DNA of 11,684 bases. It comes from an uncultured Lachnospiraceae bacterium (lineage in GTDB: Bacteria; Bacillota; Clostridia; Lachnospirales; Lachnospiraceae). This document shows, in pieces, positions 1-6,986 of this stretch. The stretch covers positions 1 to 11,684 of the forward strand of contig CADBTX010000035.1 in NCBI GenBank assembly GCA_902797705.1. Direction: 5' to 3'. The position numbers and the translations under genes are program-made. Under the pieces are notes generated by a model. It searched no databases, was not told where the DNA came from, and saw nothing but the letters and a program-made list of their open reading frames with translations. Position 1 is the stretch's first letter. Each line of letters opens with the position of its first letter.

Positions 1-278
1 CTCTTCGTAGTGATGATGCCGTCCGCCACTGTACTGGTTTTAATATAATCCAGAGCCACATCTCTGGATGAAAGGCCATTAATGAGGTCAACATGAACCA
101 TCGCGGTCCGGCCGGCGTCATGTATTCTTTTTACAATGTCCGGTATGGTGCAGATGTCTCCGTATAGGACAAAGATCACGCTTGATTCACTTGTAAGAGA
201 TAGTTGAAGCCCTTCGTCATCCTTGACGGCAGCTATTATGGGATTGTCTTCAACCTGTTCAACAAACGCCCTGCACAT
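1..278 (-). CDS. glpP: GlpP-family glycerol-3-phosphate-responsive antiterminator, N-terminal part (cut by window edge)
   Basis: I translated this minus-strand frame by hand. It gives 92 complete codons that start at an ATG (276-278) and run off the left edge without a stop. The product contains DNPIIAAVKDDEG near residues 11-23, VIFVLYGDI near residues 35-43, MVHVDLINGLSSRD near residues 62-75 and DGIITTK at the end. These match the conserved start of clostridial GlpP proteins (ENPIIAA, FVLYGDI, VHVDLI.GL, DGIISTK) and, more distantly, Bacillus GlpP. The family is a TIM-barrel-like RNA-binding protein. With glycerol-3-phosphate bound, it prevents early termination in leaders of glycerol uptake and oxidation transcripts. 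The ATG has a GGAG five bases upstream, and an in-frame TAG lies about 50 bases upstream, so no much longer start is available. It is transcribed away from the envelope directon and is probably a separate unit. The usual targets, glpF, glpK or glpD, are not in the window. Confidence 0.85.
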   Translation of the reverse strand, partial: MCRAFVEQVEDNPIIAAVKDDEGLQLSLTSESSVIFVLYGDICTIPDIVKRIHDAGRTAMVHVDLINGLSSRDVALDYIKTSTVADGIITTK

Positions 279-306
279 TTCGACTCCGTTCCGCGAGGGC
301 CCTCTG

Positions 307-435
307 ACATGAACTATGGGATTCTACCCTTTTGTGATCCCTGAGGCACCCACGTATTTAAATAAAAATAAGAACATGAACTACATAGCAGCTTCCTGCC
401 GATTTATAGCCACGTTCTCTCGTCTCATAGGCACC
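307..435 (-). repeat. Duplicated motif pair in the glpP leader
   Basis: Read on the minus strand, GGTGCCT (429-435) is followed 45 bases later by TAGTTCATGT (374-383). The same two words then recur in the same order, at 344-350 and 307-316, with 27 bases between them. An exact 10-base repeat is unlikely by chance in so short a stretch. The unit may be a decayed tandem duplication or a repeated RNA or protein binding site in the leader. Confidence 0.45.
381..428 (-). CDS. Possible 15-codon upstream ORF in the glpP leader
   Basis: This is a minimal ORF, MRRENVAINRQEAAM, ending in TAG. Its ATG at 426-428 follows a GAGG (five-base spacing) and lies about 20 nucleotides downstream of the predicted transcription start. 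Its TAG stop forms the first three bases of a 10-base repeat present twice in the leader. I know of no homologue. The length is small enough to occur by chance, so only the ribosome binding site and its position argue for translation. If it is translated, ribosome movement over it could affect folding of the leader RNA. Confidence 0.22.
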   Translation of the reverse strand: MRRENVAINRQEAAM

Positions 436-455
436 TCGATTCAACTGATGAGATG

Positions 456-484
456 ACTATAACACCATGTTGTTAAAAATGCAA
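456..484 (-). promoter_or_regulatory. Predicted sigma-A promoter for the glpP-like gene
   Basis: On the minus strand a TTGCAT -35 box (479-484) and a TATAGT -10 box (456-461) are separated by exactly 17 bases in AT-rich DNA. Transcription should begin near 449, which gives a leader of about 170 nucleotides before the glpP start codon. It is the only well-spaced promoter I could see in the non-coding DNA of the window. Confidence 0.6.
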
Positions 485-587
485 TACAAAAATTAAAAAA
501 AGACCAATAAAGTATAAAAAAATACTAAAGGGTTGCGGCTTTGCGGGCAATAATCACGGAAAAATCACTACATTCCCCGTCATTCCG
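485..587. other. AT-rich intergenic stretch at the 3' end of the main directon; no clear intrinsic terminator
   Basis: This lies between the deacetylase stop and the glpP promoter. On the minus strand a stem-loop can form from 573-580 and 556-563 (eight pairs, two of them G:U, nine-base loop). It is not followed by a U-run. Further on, 522-526 pairs with 511-515 (AGTAT/ATACT around six T) just before a T-rich tract (491-502). Either element could contribute to transcription termination, but neither is a textbook GC-stem terminator. No coding ORF, tRNA or repeat array is visible here. Confidence 0.4.
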
Positions 588-1484
588 TCACTCCTGCGAG
601 AAATATTGTATAAAATCCATCACCCGCCGGCTCTTCACCGCCATCTTCTCCTCTGTCCTGAAATGCGAGACCACGTAACCCTTATCCTCCGCATCATGGA
701 TACTGTCGATCTCGGAGCTGTCCTTTATGAAGTAGGGATGGACCATTATCTCCATATTCCTTCCGGAAAGGGCCTTAGAGCGCTTTTTTGCCGAAAGCAC
801 CCGCAGCATATTGTTTTCCGTCATCTTTCCGGAAAACAGGATGCAGCCGAAGTCTGCTGTATGTCCGGAAAGCTCCCTTCGGAACCTTATGAGATCGATG
901 TCGGAAAACAGTATGAGGAGCAGACTCTTTATGAGTCCGAAGGGCTGAAAATGATCAAAGCCCTTAAGTCCCTTATAAAGCCTCAGATCATCCTTTGTGA
1001 TACGGATATAATCGAGTTTCAGTCCCTTCTCCCGGATAAGCTCCATAATGACCCCGAAGATCATGGGTACCATGTGGATATGGCGGTGGCTGTCTATACG
1101 TATGCCCCTTTGATCCATATAGGGCAGGGCCCGGTCTATCTGCGCCGAAAGCTCGCGTTTTACGGCATTTCTGTATTTTGAGCGGTAAAAGGGGATAAGT
1201 GAGATCAGTATGTATCTAAGCCAGGTAATATTGAAATAGCCCTCTTTATCCGTGAGTACGGAAACCCCGGTAAGAGCCCGGCCCGTTATGAGATCCAGAT
1301 GAACGGAAAGGAATACCGGCTTTTTGCACTCATCCTTAAGGATCTCCATACATTCTTCGAAATAAGGGCTGTCCGGCATAATACTCGTGCCGTTTACCGA
1401 GCCTAAGTTGATGCACTCTATGATATCCCGGGAAGCGCCGGGACTTATGCAGAAGTCGTCAGCGTGAACCTCGATCATTTCCAT
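588..1484 (-). CDS. YdjC/ChbG/HpnK-family carbohydrate deacetylase
   Basis: This 298-residue soluble protein has the marks of the YdjC-type (ChbG/HpnK) metal-dependent deacetylases. There is an ADD motif at residues 8-10 (EVHADDF), a histidine at 62 in SVHLDL, the DSHRHIHM motif at 131-138, and a late EIMVHPYF motif around residue 249. In the family an Asp and two His bind a divalent metal that removes N-acetyl groups from sugars such as chitobiose or GlcNAc-containing lipids. The length is normal. The ATG at 1482-1484 follows AAGGAAAGG and overlaps the end of the GtrB-like gene by 26 bases. A second in-frame ATG lies at 1476-1478. Because it is the last gene of an envelope-sugar module, I infer that it acts on a lipid-linked or polymer-linked amino sugar rather than in chitin use. 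The exact substrate is unknown. Confidence 0.8.
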   Translation of the reverse strand: MEMIEVHADDFCISPGASRDIIECINLGSVNGTSIMPDSPYFEECMEILKDECKKPVFLSVHLDLITGRALTGVSVLTDKEGYFNITWLRYILISLIPFYRSKYRNAVKRELSAQIDRALPYMDQRGIRIDSHRHIHMVPMIFGVIMELIREKGLKLDYIRITKDDLRLYKGLKGFDHFQPFGLIKSLLLILFSDIDLIRFRRELSGHTADFGCILFSGKMTENNMLRVLSAKKRSKALSGRNMEIMVHPYFIKDSSEIDSIHDAEDKGYVVSHFRTEEKMAVKSRRVMDFIQYFSQE

Positions 1485-2463
1485 TCCCCGCCTTTCCTTC
1501 TCCGGGATCGTCGCTTAATAAAACGCTTACAAAATACCTGGGACGCCTCTTTGACTCCATATAGGTCCTGCCAATGTATTCCCCCAGTATACCCAGGGAC
1601 AGGAGCTGCACTCCTCCCAGAAGCCAGATGCTTATGGTCAGGGTGGACCATCCGGGAACCGTGGCTCCCCTTACATGGTCGTAAATGGTAAGACCCATCA
1701 TCACAAGGGATACGAGAAAAGCCAGGATCCCGAACATGAATACCAGTCTCAAAGGCTGTATGGAAAAGGAGGTGATGCCGTCAAGAGCCAGAGAGATCAT
1801 CTTCTTCAGGGTGTACTTGGAACTTCCCGCCTCTCTCCTGCTCACATGGAAGTATACGCTGTCGCTCTTAAAGCCTATATCCGGAACCAGCCCGCGGATA
1901 AAGAGATTATGCTCCTTATATTCCGAGAGCGCCGCCACAGCCCTTGAGGTCATAAGCCTGTAATCCGCGCTCTGGGGAATGATGTGTACCCCCAGGGCAT
2001 TCATAAGACCGTAATACATGGTGGCCGTGCTTCTCTTAAAAAAGCCGTCAGTATCCCTGGAATCCCTGATCCCGTACACGATATCCGCCCCCTCCCTCAT
2101 TTTACCGAGGAATTCCGGAAGGGCATTTATATCCTGCTGAAGATCCGCGTCTATGGTCACCATGCAGTCGGCCCCTTCCTTCAGGGCTGCCTCCATACCG
2201 GCAAAAATAGCGGTCTGATGGCCGTAATTCTTTGCGAGTTTTAGTCCTGAATAGACATGATCCTCTTCATGAAGGGAGGCTATGATGTCCCAGGTCCCGT
2301 CCTTTGAGCCGTCGTCCACAAAAAGGATGCGGCTTTCCGGAGAGACCGGATCTTCAGCCTGAGAGACAAGGGACCGGAGAACCTCACGGACCCTTTCCGC
2401 ACTTCTAAAAAGAATCTCTTCTTCGTTATAGCAGGGTAAGATTATATAGAGCTTTTCCGCCAT
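1459..2463 (-). CDS. GtrB/DPM1-like polyprenyl-phosphate glycosyltransferase (GT2)
   Basis: This family transfers a hexose from a nucleotide sugar to undecaprenyl phosphate on the inner face of the membrane. From the ATG I prefer, it is 334 residues. The N-terminal GT-A domain has LPCYNEEE (9-16), VDDGSKDGT (49-57), the DAD metal motif in TIDADLQQD (103-111) and the REAGSSKYTLKK segment (210-221). Two transmembrane helices follow (about 236-260 and 274-297). It ends with the family signature GEYIGRTYMESKRRPRY (294-310). The reading frame stays open up to a TTG at 2524-2526, but that start has no ribosome binding site. The ATG at 2461-2463 has AAGGAAGG five bases upstream and begins 11 bases after the preceding gene's stop. 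Its neighbours, a GT-C transferase and a deacetylase, fit a lipid-carrier sugar pathway. The sugar donor cannot be told from sequence. Confidence 0.88.
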   Translation of the reverse strand: MAEKLYIILPCYNEEEILFRSAERVREVLRSLVSQAEDPVSPESRILFVDDGSKDGTWDIIASLHEEDHVYSGLKLAKNYGHQTAIFAGMEAALKEGADCMVTIDADLQQDINALPEFLGKMREGADIVYGIRDSRDTDGFFKRSTATMYYGLMNALGVHIIPQSADYRLMTSRAVAALSEYKEHNLFIRGLVPDIGFKSDSVYFHVSRREAGSSKYTLKKMISLALDGITSFSIQPLRLVFMFGILAFLVSLVMMGLTIYDHVRGATVPGWSTLTISIWLLGGVQLLSLGILGEYIGRTYMESKRRPRYFVSVLLSDDPGEGKAGNGNDRGSR

Positions 2464-2468
2464 GGAGA

Positions 2469-2476
2469 CCTTCCTT
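2469..2476 (-). promoter_or_regulatory. Ribosome binding site fixing the GtrB-like start
   Basis: AAGGAAGG on the minus strand lies five bases before the ATG at 2461-2463 and overlaps the preceding gene's TAA. It supports this ATG over the TTG at 2524-2526, which would add 21 residues (MVPLSQDISS and onward) unlike the family's N-terminus. Confidence 0.75.
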
Positions 2477-3695
2477 AAGCCTTTTCCTTCTCTGCAGGAA
2501 GAGATGTCCTGCGATAGAGGTACCAAGCCGCATAAAGATAGGCGAAGAGGTACATAAGGCTCATATGCTGGTAATTTAACAGATTGTCACCCATATGGAA
2601 GAGATAGCTTCCGTAGGTGAATATCGGACAGAGATTCATGATGACCGCCGTTGGGGCCAGCTTTAGATCTATAGCCAGAGCGTACATGCTGAGTATTATT
2701 ATTGCGAGATAGTCATATCTCTCATGCATGGCGGGAAGGAACATCACACAGGTCATCACGAAGAATCCCGCGATCGCAAACATGAGCCGCTCGTCCAGCC
2801 TGTCCCTTCTCCTCATAAGGAAGCAGGCTATCAGCACCAGCACCGTCAGAGTTATCATAAGTGCCGGCACCGTCATGGCTTCATAGCTGTCTATGCCGAG
2901 AATATAGATATTGGGGAAGCCAATGCTCATCTTTGCCACATCCGTCTGCCTGAAATAGACAAGATACGTAGCCGCCGGAGACCTGCCGCAGATAAGGGCG
3001 GGAATGCCCGCAGCAAGATACAGTCCCGGGAACCACAGGAATTTCAGGATGCTGAATTCGTGGTAGCAGATATACATGGCTATCAGGAAGGGCACGAAAA
3101 ACAGGGTCTGAAGCTTGAAAATAAAGGCGATCCCGAAAAATATAAAGGCCGGATCGTATTTTTTCTTAAAAAAGAAATAGAGGCCGATAAAGATAAATGA
3201 GGTATAAAATGCATCACACTGCTTCCAGAGGGAGCCGTTCAGCATGGCCATGGGGAGATAGAGCATCATGGCGGCGGCAAAGGCAGACCTCACCTTATTT
3301 CCGCCGGTAAGATGATTCAGTATCTTGAACATGAAGAGCGCCCCCAGATACTCGCCGAATACGGAAACGACAGAGATCCAGATGCCCTCGTCAAATATGG
3401 GGATCACTGAGATGATTGCCAGGATGATGTTATAGGGCACATAGTAGTCCCCGATGGTACGGCTCAGCCCTTCCCGGACCCCAAGCTCCCTGTAGTAATC
3501 CACCCAGACCCGGAGAAATCCCCGGAAGTCCCCGGAAATATAGTCTCCGTTAAACTTAAAGGTGATGAGCTTGTACCTTATCACCAGAGAAAACAGCACG
3601 ATAACAGCCACCGCTATCTCATAGATGTGGTTTTCAATGATATTGATCAGTACTTTGTCAAGAGGGGTAAGCCCCTTCTTTTCATTTTGTTCCAT
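2475..3695 (-). CDS. Multi-spanning GT-C-type (GT87/DUF2029-like) glycosyltransferase
   Basis: This 406-residue integral membrane protein has about eleven or twelve hydrophobic helices, the first near residues 24-44 and the last near 379-395. Features fit GT-C enzymes that use polyprenyl-phosphate sugars on the outer face of the membrane. Acidic residues occur in the first external loop (NGDYISGDFRGF, 49-60). LWKQCDAFY (156-164) resembles the LWKQ-D segment of DUF2029 or mannosyltransferase-like proteins. PAMHERYDYL (321-330) has the HERY motif typical of this group. The ATG follows GGAGAG in the end of carB, and only one base separates the two genes. The next gene is a GtrB-like synthase, which would make this enzyme's lipid-linked donor. 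The acceptor (teichoic acid, polysaccharide or protein) is not apparent. Exact family assignment is less sure than the GT-C fold. Confidence 0.72.
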   Translation of the reverse strand: MEQNEKKGLTPLDKVLINIIENHIYEIAVAVIVLFSLVIRYKLITFKFNGDYISGDFRGFLRVWVDYYRELGVREGLSRTIGDYYVPYNIILAIISVIPIFDEGIWISVVSVFGEYLGALFMFKILNHLTGGNKVRSAFAAAMMLYLPMAMLNGSLWKQCDAFYTSFIFIGLYFFFKKKYDPAFIFFGIAFIFKLQTLFFVPFLIAMYICYHEFSILKFLWFPGLYLAAGIPALICGRSPAATYLVYFRQTDVAKMSIGFPNIYILGIDSYEAMTVPALMITLTVLVLIACFLMRRRDRLDERLMFAIAGFFVMTCVMFLPAMHERYDYLAIIILSMYALAIDLKLAPTAVIMNLCPIFTYGSYLFHMGDNLLNYQHMSLMYLFAYLYAAWYLYRRTSLPAEKEKA

Positions 3696-3696
3696 C

Positions 3697-6600
3697 TTAA
3701 CTCTCCGAATGCAGCTCCTGCAGCGATCTTACAGCCGGATCACCGGAGCGCTTTATCTCCCTTATACCCTCTGCCGCTGCTCTTGCCGCTGCGATCGTGG
3801 TGATATAGGGGATCCTGGCCTTTATGGCATCCTTCCGGAGATAGCTGTCGTCATGCATGGATTCCTTACCCACGGGAGAATTGATGATAAGGTCGATGCT
3901 GCCGTTGATTATAAGATCCCTGACATCGGGCCGTCCTTCGTAATTCTTGTTCACGTGCTCCACCGGCACTCCGGCTTCCGCTATCCTCTTGCAGGTCTCA
4001 CCTGTAGCGTAGATCTTGAAGCCGTCTTCATGGAAGGATCTGGCGATCTCTGCAGCCGCAGGCTTGTCCTCCTTATTTACGGATATCAGCACCGCGCCCT
4101 CCATGGGAAGAGGCGACTTTGTGGCTTCCGCCGCCTTGATAAAGGCCTCTCCCGGAGTCTCCGCAAGACCCAGCACCTCTCCTGTGGAACGCATTTCCGG
4201 ACCCAGTACGGGATCCACCTCAGGGAACATATTGAAGGGAAATACCGCTTCCTTCACGCCGTAATAGGGGATGTTCCTGTGTTTAAGCTCCGGCACGGGG
4301 GACTTTCTGCCTGTAAGATCAGAGGTTATGATATCTATGGCGATCGGCACCATCCTTATGGCGCAGACCTTTGACACCAAAGGCACCGTACGGGATGCTC
4401 TGGGATTTGCCTCCAGAACGTAGACCTTCCCGTCCTCTATGGCGTACTGCATGTTCATGAGTCCCACCACGTTCATCTCCGTGGCGATCCGCTTTGTGTA
4501 ATCCCTTATGGTCTCAAGGGACTTTTCGTCAATATGCTTTGAGGGAATGATGCAGGCGCTGTCTCCGGAATGGATACCCGCCAGCTCAATATGCTCCATC
4601 ACGGCAGGCACGAAGGCGTCATGTCCGTCACTTATGGCATCCGCCTCGCACTCCATGGCATTATGAAGGAATCTGTCGATAAGGATGGGACGGTCGGGCG
4701 TCACTCCCACCGCAGCGTTCATGTAATCCCTCATGCTCTCATCATCCCTTACGACCTCCATGCCTCTTCCGCCAAGGACATAGGAAGGACGCACCATTAC
4801 AGGATATCCGATCCTGTGGGCAAGCTCCGTGGCCTCTTCCACATTGACAGCCATTCCCGATTCCGGCATGGGTATATTGAGCTTATCCATGACCCGTCTG
4901 AACTGGTCACGGTCTTCCGCCAGATCTATGACAGCGGGAGAAGTGCCGAGGATCCTGACCCCGTATCTCTCAAGCTCGGAGGAAAGGTTCAGGGGAGTCT
5001 GTCCGCCGAACTGGGCGATCACTCCCACCGGCTTCTCCTTATTGTAAATACTTAAAACATCCTCCAGTGTCAGAGGCTCAAAATACAGCCGGTCACTGGT
5101 ATCGTAATCCGTGGACACGGTCTCCGGATTACAGTTGATTATGATCGTTTCAAAGCCCAGCTTCTTTAATGACTGGGCCGCATGAACGCAGCAATAGTCA
5201 AATTCTATGCCCTGCCCTATCCTGTTGGGGCCTCCCCCGAGTATCAGGATCTTCTTTTTACCGTTATCGATGCTCTCTGTGTCCTCGGGGAGACAGTAGC
5301 TGGAATAGTAATAAGCCGCGTCCTCCGTGCCGCTTACATGTACCTTATCCCACTTTTCCCTGCAGCCGAAGCCTTCTCTTTCCTTCCTTATGGCCTCCTC
5401 GGAAACCCCCAGGATCTCCGAAAGATACTTATCGGAGAATCCGTCCTGCTTGGCCTTTATAAGGGCTTCCTTCCCGGGAACCCTTCCCTTGAAGGAACGG
5501 ATAAGTTCCTCCTCTTCCTCCACCAGTTCCTTCATCTCACGGATAAAGTATTCCTTTACGGATGTGATCTTATTTATCTCTTCAATGCCGGCGCCCTTCC
5601 TTAAGGCCTCATACATAATGAAATGCCGCTCTGAGGAAGCGCTCCTTAAAAGGTTCAGCAGTTCTTCCTTTGACTTTTTGTCGTAATCCTTCACATGGCC
5701 GAGGCCGTATCTTCCCTTTTCAAGGGAACGGACAGCCTTCTGGAAAGCCTCCTTGTAGTTCTTTCCGATACTCATGACCTCGCCCACGGCCCTCATCTGG
5801 GTACCGAGCTTATCCTCCACGCCCTTGAATTTTTCAAAGGCCCAGCGGGCAAACTTGACCACCACGTAATCACCGTCCGGCTTGTATTTGTCAAGCGTAC
5901 CGTACTTCCCGCAGGGAAGCTCATCAAGGGTGAGGCCTGCCGCAAGCTTTGCTGACACCAGCGCGATGGGGAAGCCCGTAGCCTTGCTGGCAAGAGCAGA
6001 GGACCTGGAGGTCCTGGGATTTATCTCTATAACGATGACACGGCCGCTCTTCGGATCATGGGCGAACTGCACATTGGTGCCCCCTATGACTCCGATATGT
6101 TCCACGATGGAATAGGCCTGTCTCTGAAGCTCCTGCTGCAGTTCCTCTGAAATGGTGAGCATGGGCGCCGTACAGAAGGAGTCGCCGGTATGGACTCCCA
6201 CCGCATCCACATTCTCTATGAAGCAGACGGTGATCATATTGTTCTTGCTGTCACGGACTACCTCCAGCTCCAGTTCCTCCCAGCCCAGTATCGATTCCTC
6301 CACCAGCACCTGATGGATAAGGGAGGCCTGAAGTCCTCTTTCACACACCGTCTTCAGTTCCTCTTTATTGTATACGAAGCCGCCTCCCGCGCCTCCCATG
6401 GTGTAGGCAGGTCTGAGCACCACGGGATAACCGAGCTCCTCCGCGATCTCCAGAGCCTCTTCCACCGAATAGCAGGCCTTTGAACGCGCCATTTCTATAC
6501 CAAGCTCGTTCATGGTCTTTTTGAACTCGATCCTGTCCTCTCCCCGTTCAATGGCATCCACCTGAACTCCGATGACCTGAACCCCGTACTTGTCCAGAAC

Positions 6601-6918
6601 GCCCTTTTTATAGAGCTCCGAGCAGAGGTTCAGTCCCGACTGCCCGCCCAGATTCGGAAGCAGTGCATCCGGCCTCTCTTTTTCGATGATCTTCTCCACC
6701 CGTTCCACATTAAGCGGCTCAATATAGGTTTCATCCGCCATTTCCGGATCTGTCATGATGGTGGCGGGGTTTGAATTAACCAGCACCAGCTCATATCCAA
6801 GACTCCGAAGGGCCTTACAGGCCTGGGTCCCGGAATAATCGAATTCACAGGCCTGGCCTATAACAATGGGGCCGGAGCCGATTATCATTACTTTTTTGAT
6901 GTCATTTCTGCGAGGCAT
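3697..6918 (-). CDS. carB: Carbamoyl-phosphate synthase large subunit
   Basis: CarB makes carbamoyl phosphate from ammonia (delivered by the CarA glutaminase subunit), bicarbonate and two ATP, for pyrimidine and arginine synthesis in the cytoplasm. At 1073 residues it has the same length as the Escherichia coli enzyme. The first ATP-grasp half starts MPRRNDIKKVMIIGSGPIVI and has IEINPRTSRSSAL at 298-310. A linking oligomerisation region follows (about 400-550). The second half starts near 554 (KKKILILGGGPNRIGQG) and has VLEANPRASRTVPLV. An MGS-like allosteric domain begins near 939, with NSPVGKESMHDDSYLRKDAI in its binding region. No domain looks damaged. The ATG follows AGGAGAG. No carA is adjacent in the window. 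The gene lies 68 bases after lysA and one base before the GT-C gene, so it is probably co-transcribed with envelope genes. Confidence 0.97.
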   Translation of the reverse strand: MPRRNDIKKVMIIGSGPIVIGQACEFDYSGTQACKALRSLGYELVLVNSNPATIMTDPEMADETYIEPLNVERVEKIIEKERPDALLPNLGGQSGLNLCSELYKKGVLDKYGVQVIGVQVDAIERGEDRIEFKKTMNELGIEMARSKACYSVEEALEIAEELGYPVVLRPAYTMGGAGGGFVYNKEELKTVCERGLQASLIHQVLVEESILGWEELELEVVRDSKNNMITVCFIENVDAVGVHTGDSFCTAPMLTISEELQQELQRQAYSIVEHIGVIGGTNVQFAHDPKSGRVIVIEINPRTSRSSALASKATGFPIALVSAKLAAGLTLDELPCGKYGTLDKYKPDGDYVVVKFARWAFEKFKGVEDKLGTQMRAVGEVMSIGKNYKEAFQKAVRSLEKGRYGLGHVKDYDKKSKEELLNLLRSASSERHFIMYEALRKGAGIEEINKITSVKEYFIREMKELVEEEEELIRSFKGRVPGKEALIKAKQDGFSDKYLSEILGVSEEAIRKEREGFGCREKWDKVHVSGTEDAAYYYSSYCLPEDTESIDNGKKKILILGGGPNRIGQGIEFDYCCVHAAQSLKKLGFETIIINCNPETVSTDYDTSDRLYFEPLTLEDVLSIYNKEKPVGVIAQFGGQTPLNLSSELERYGVRILGTSPAVIDLAEDRDQFRRVMDKLNIPMPESGMAVNVEEATELAHRIGYPVMVRPSYVLGGRGMEVVRDDESMRDYMNAAVGVTPDRPILIDRFLHNAMECEADAISDGHDAFVPAVMEHIELAGIHSGDSACIIPSKHIDEKSLETIRDYTKRIATEMNVVGLMNMQYAIEDGKVYVLEANPRASRTVPLVSKVCAIRMVPIAIDIITSDLTGRKSPVPELKHRNIPYYGVKEAVFPFNMFPEVDPVLGPEMRSTGEVLGLAETPGEAFIKAAEATKSPLPMEGAVLISVNKEDKPAAAEIARSFHEDGFKIYATGETCKRIAEAGVPVEHVNKNYEGRPDVRDLIINGSIDLIINSPVGKESMHDDSYLRKDAIKARIPYITTIAAARAAAEGIREIKRSGDPAVRSLQELHSES

Positions 6919-6950
6919 TTTTTCTCTCCTGTATTCTTTATTCGTATTGC

Positions 6951-6978
6951 CAAAATCCCGCCCCTTCCGCGGGGAAAG
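6951..6978 (-). terminator. Possible weak stem-loop or attenuator between lysA and carB
   Basis: In the 68-base gap, minus-strand CCCGC (6969-6973 as template) pairs with GCGGG (6957-6961) around a seven-base loop, followed by ATTTTG. The five-pair GC stem and short T-run make a poor terminator at best. It could trim transcription into carB or stabilise the upstream transcript end. Confidence 0.27.
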
Positions 6979-6986
6979 TCATCGTA

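Noticed and set aside
295..304. Perfect 10-base palindrome GAGGGCCCTC upstream of the glpP ribosome binding site
   Set aside because: It has no loop, so it cannot fold into a stable RNA hairpin. A dimer-binding DNA operator is possible, but nothing else supports one and 10-base palindromes are common.
511..526. AGTAT/ATACT hairpin in a T-rich tract considered as the operon terminator
   Set aside because: The five-pair stem is entirely weak apart from one G:C, and its loop is six identical bases. It is not a convincing intrinsic terminator, so I mention it only within the intergenic description.
606..1181. Open plus-strand frame of 191 codons opposite the deacetylase gene
   Set aside because: The minus strand encodes a recognisable YdjC/ChbG-type protein over the same bases, and the plus frame shows no motif.
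3625..4374. Open plus-strand frame of 249 codons opposite the end of carB
   Set aside because: It lies antisense to the well-supported carB and GT-C genes, its translation is rich in His, Arg and Cys without any family motif, and no ribosome binding site is evident. It is a shadow of the coding strand.
6919..6986. PyrR-type attenuator upstream of carB
   Set aside because: At 68 bases there is no room for the anti-antiterminator, antiterminator and terminator set, and no recognisable PyrR-binding loop was seen.
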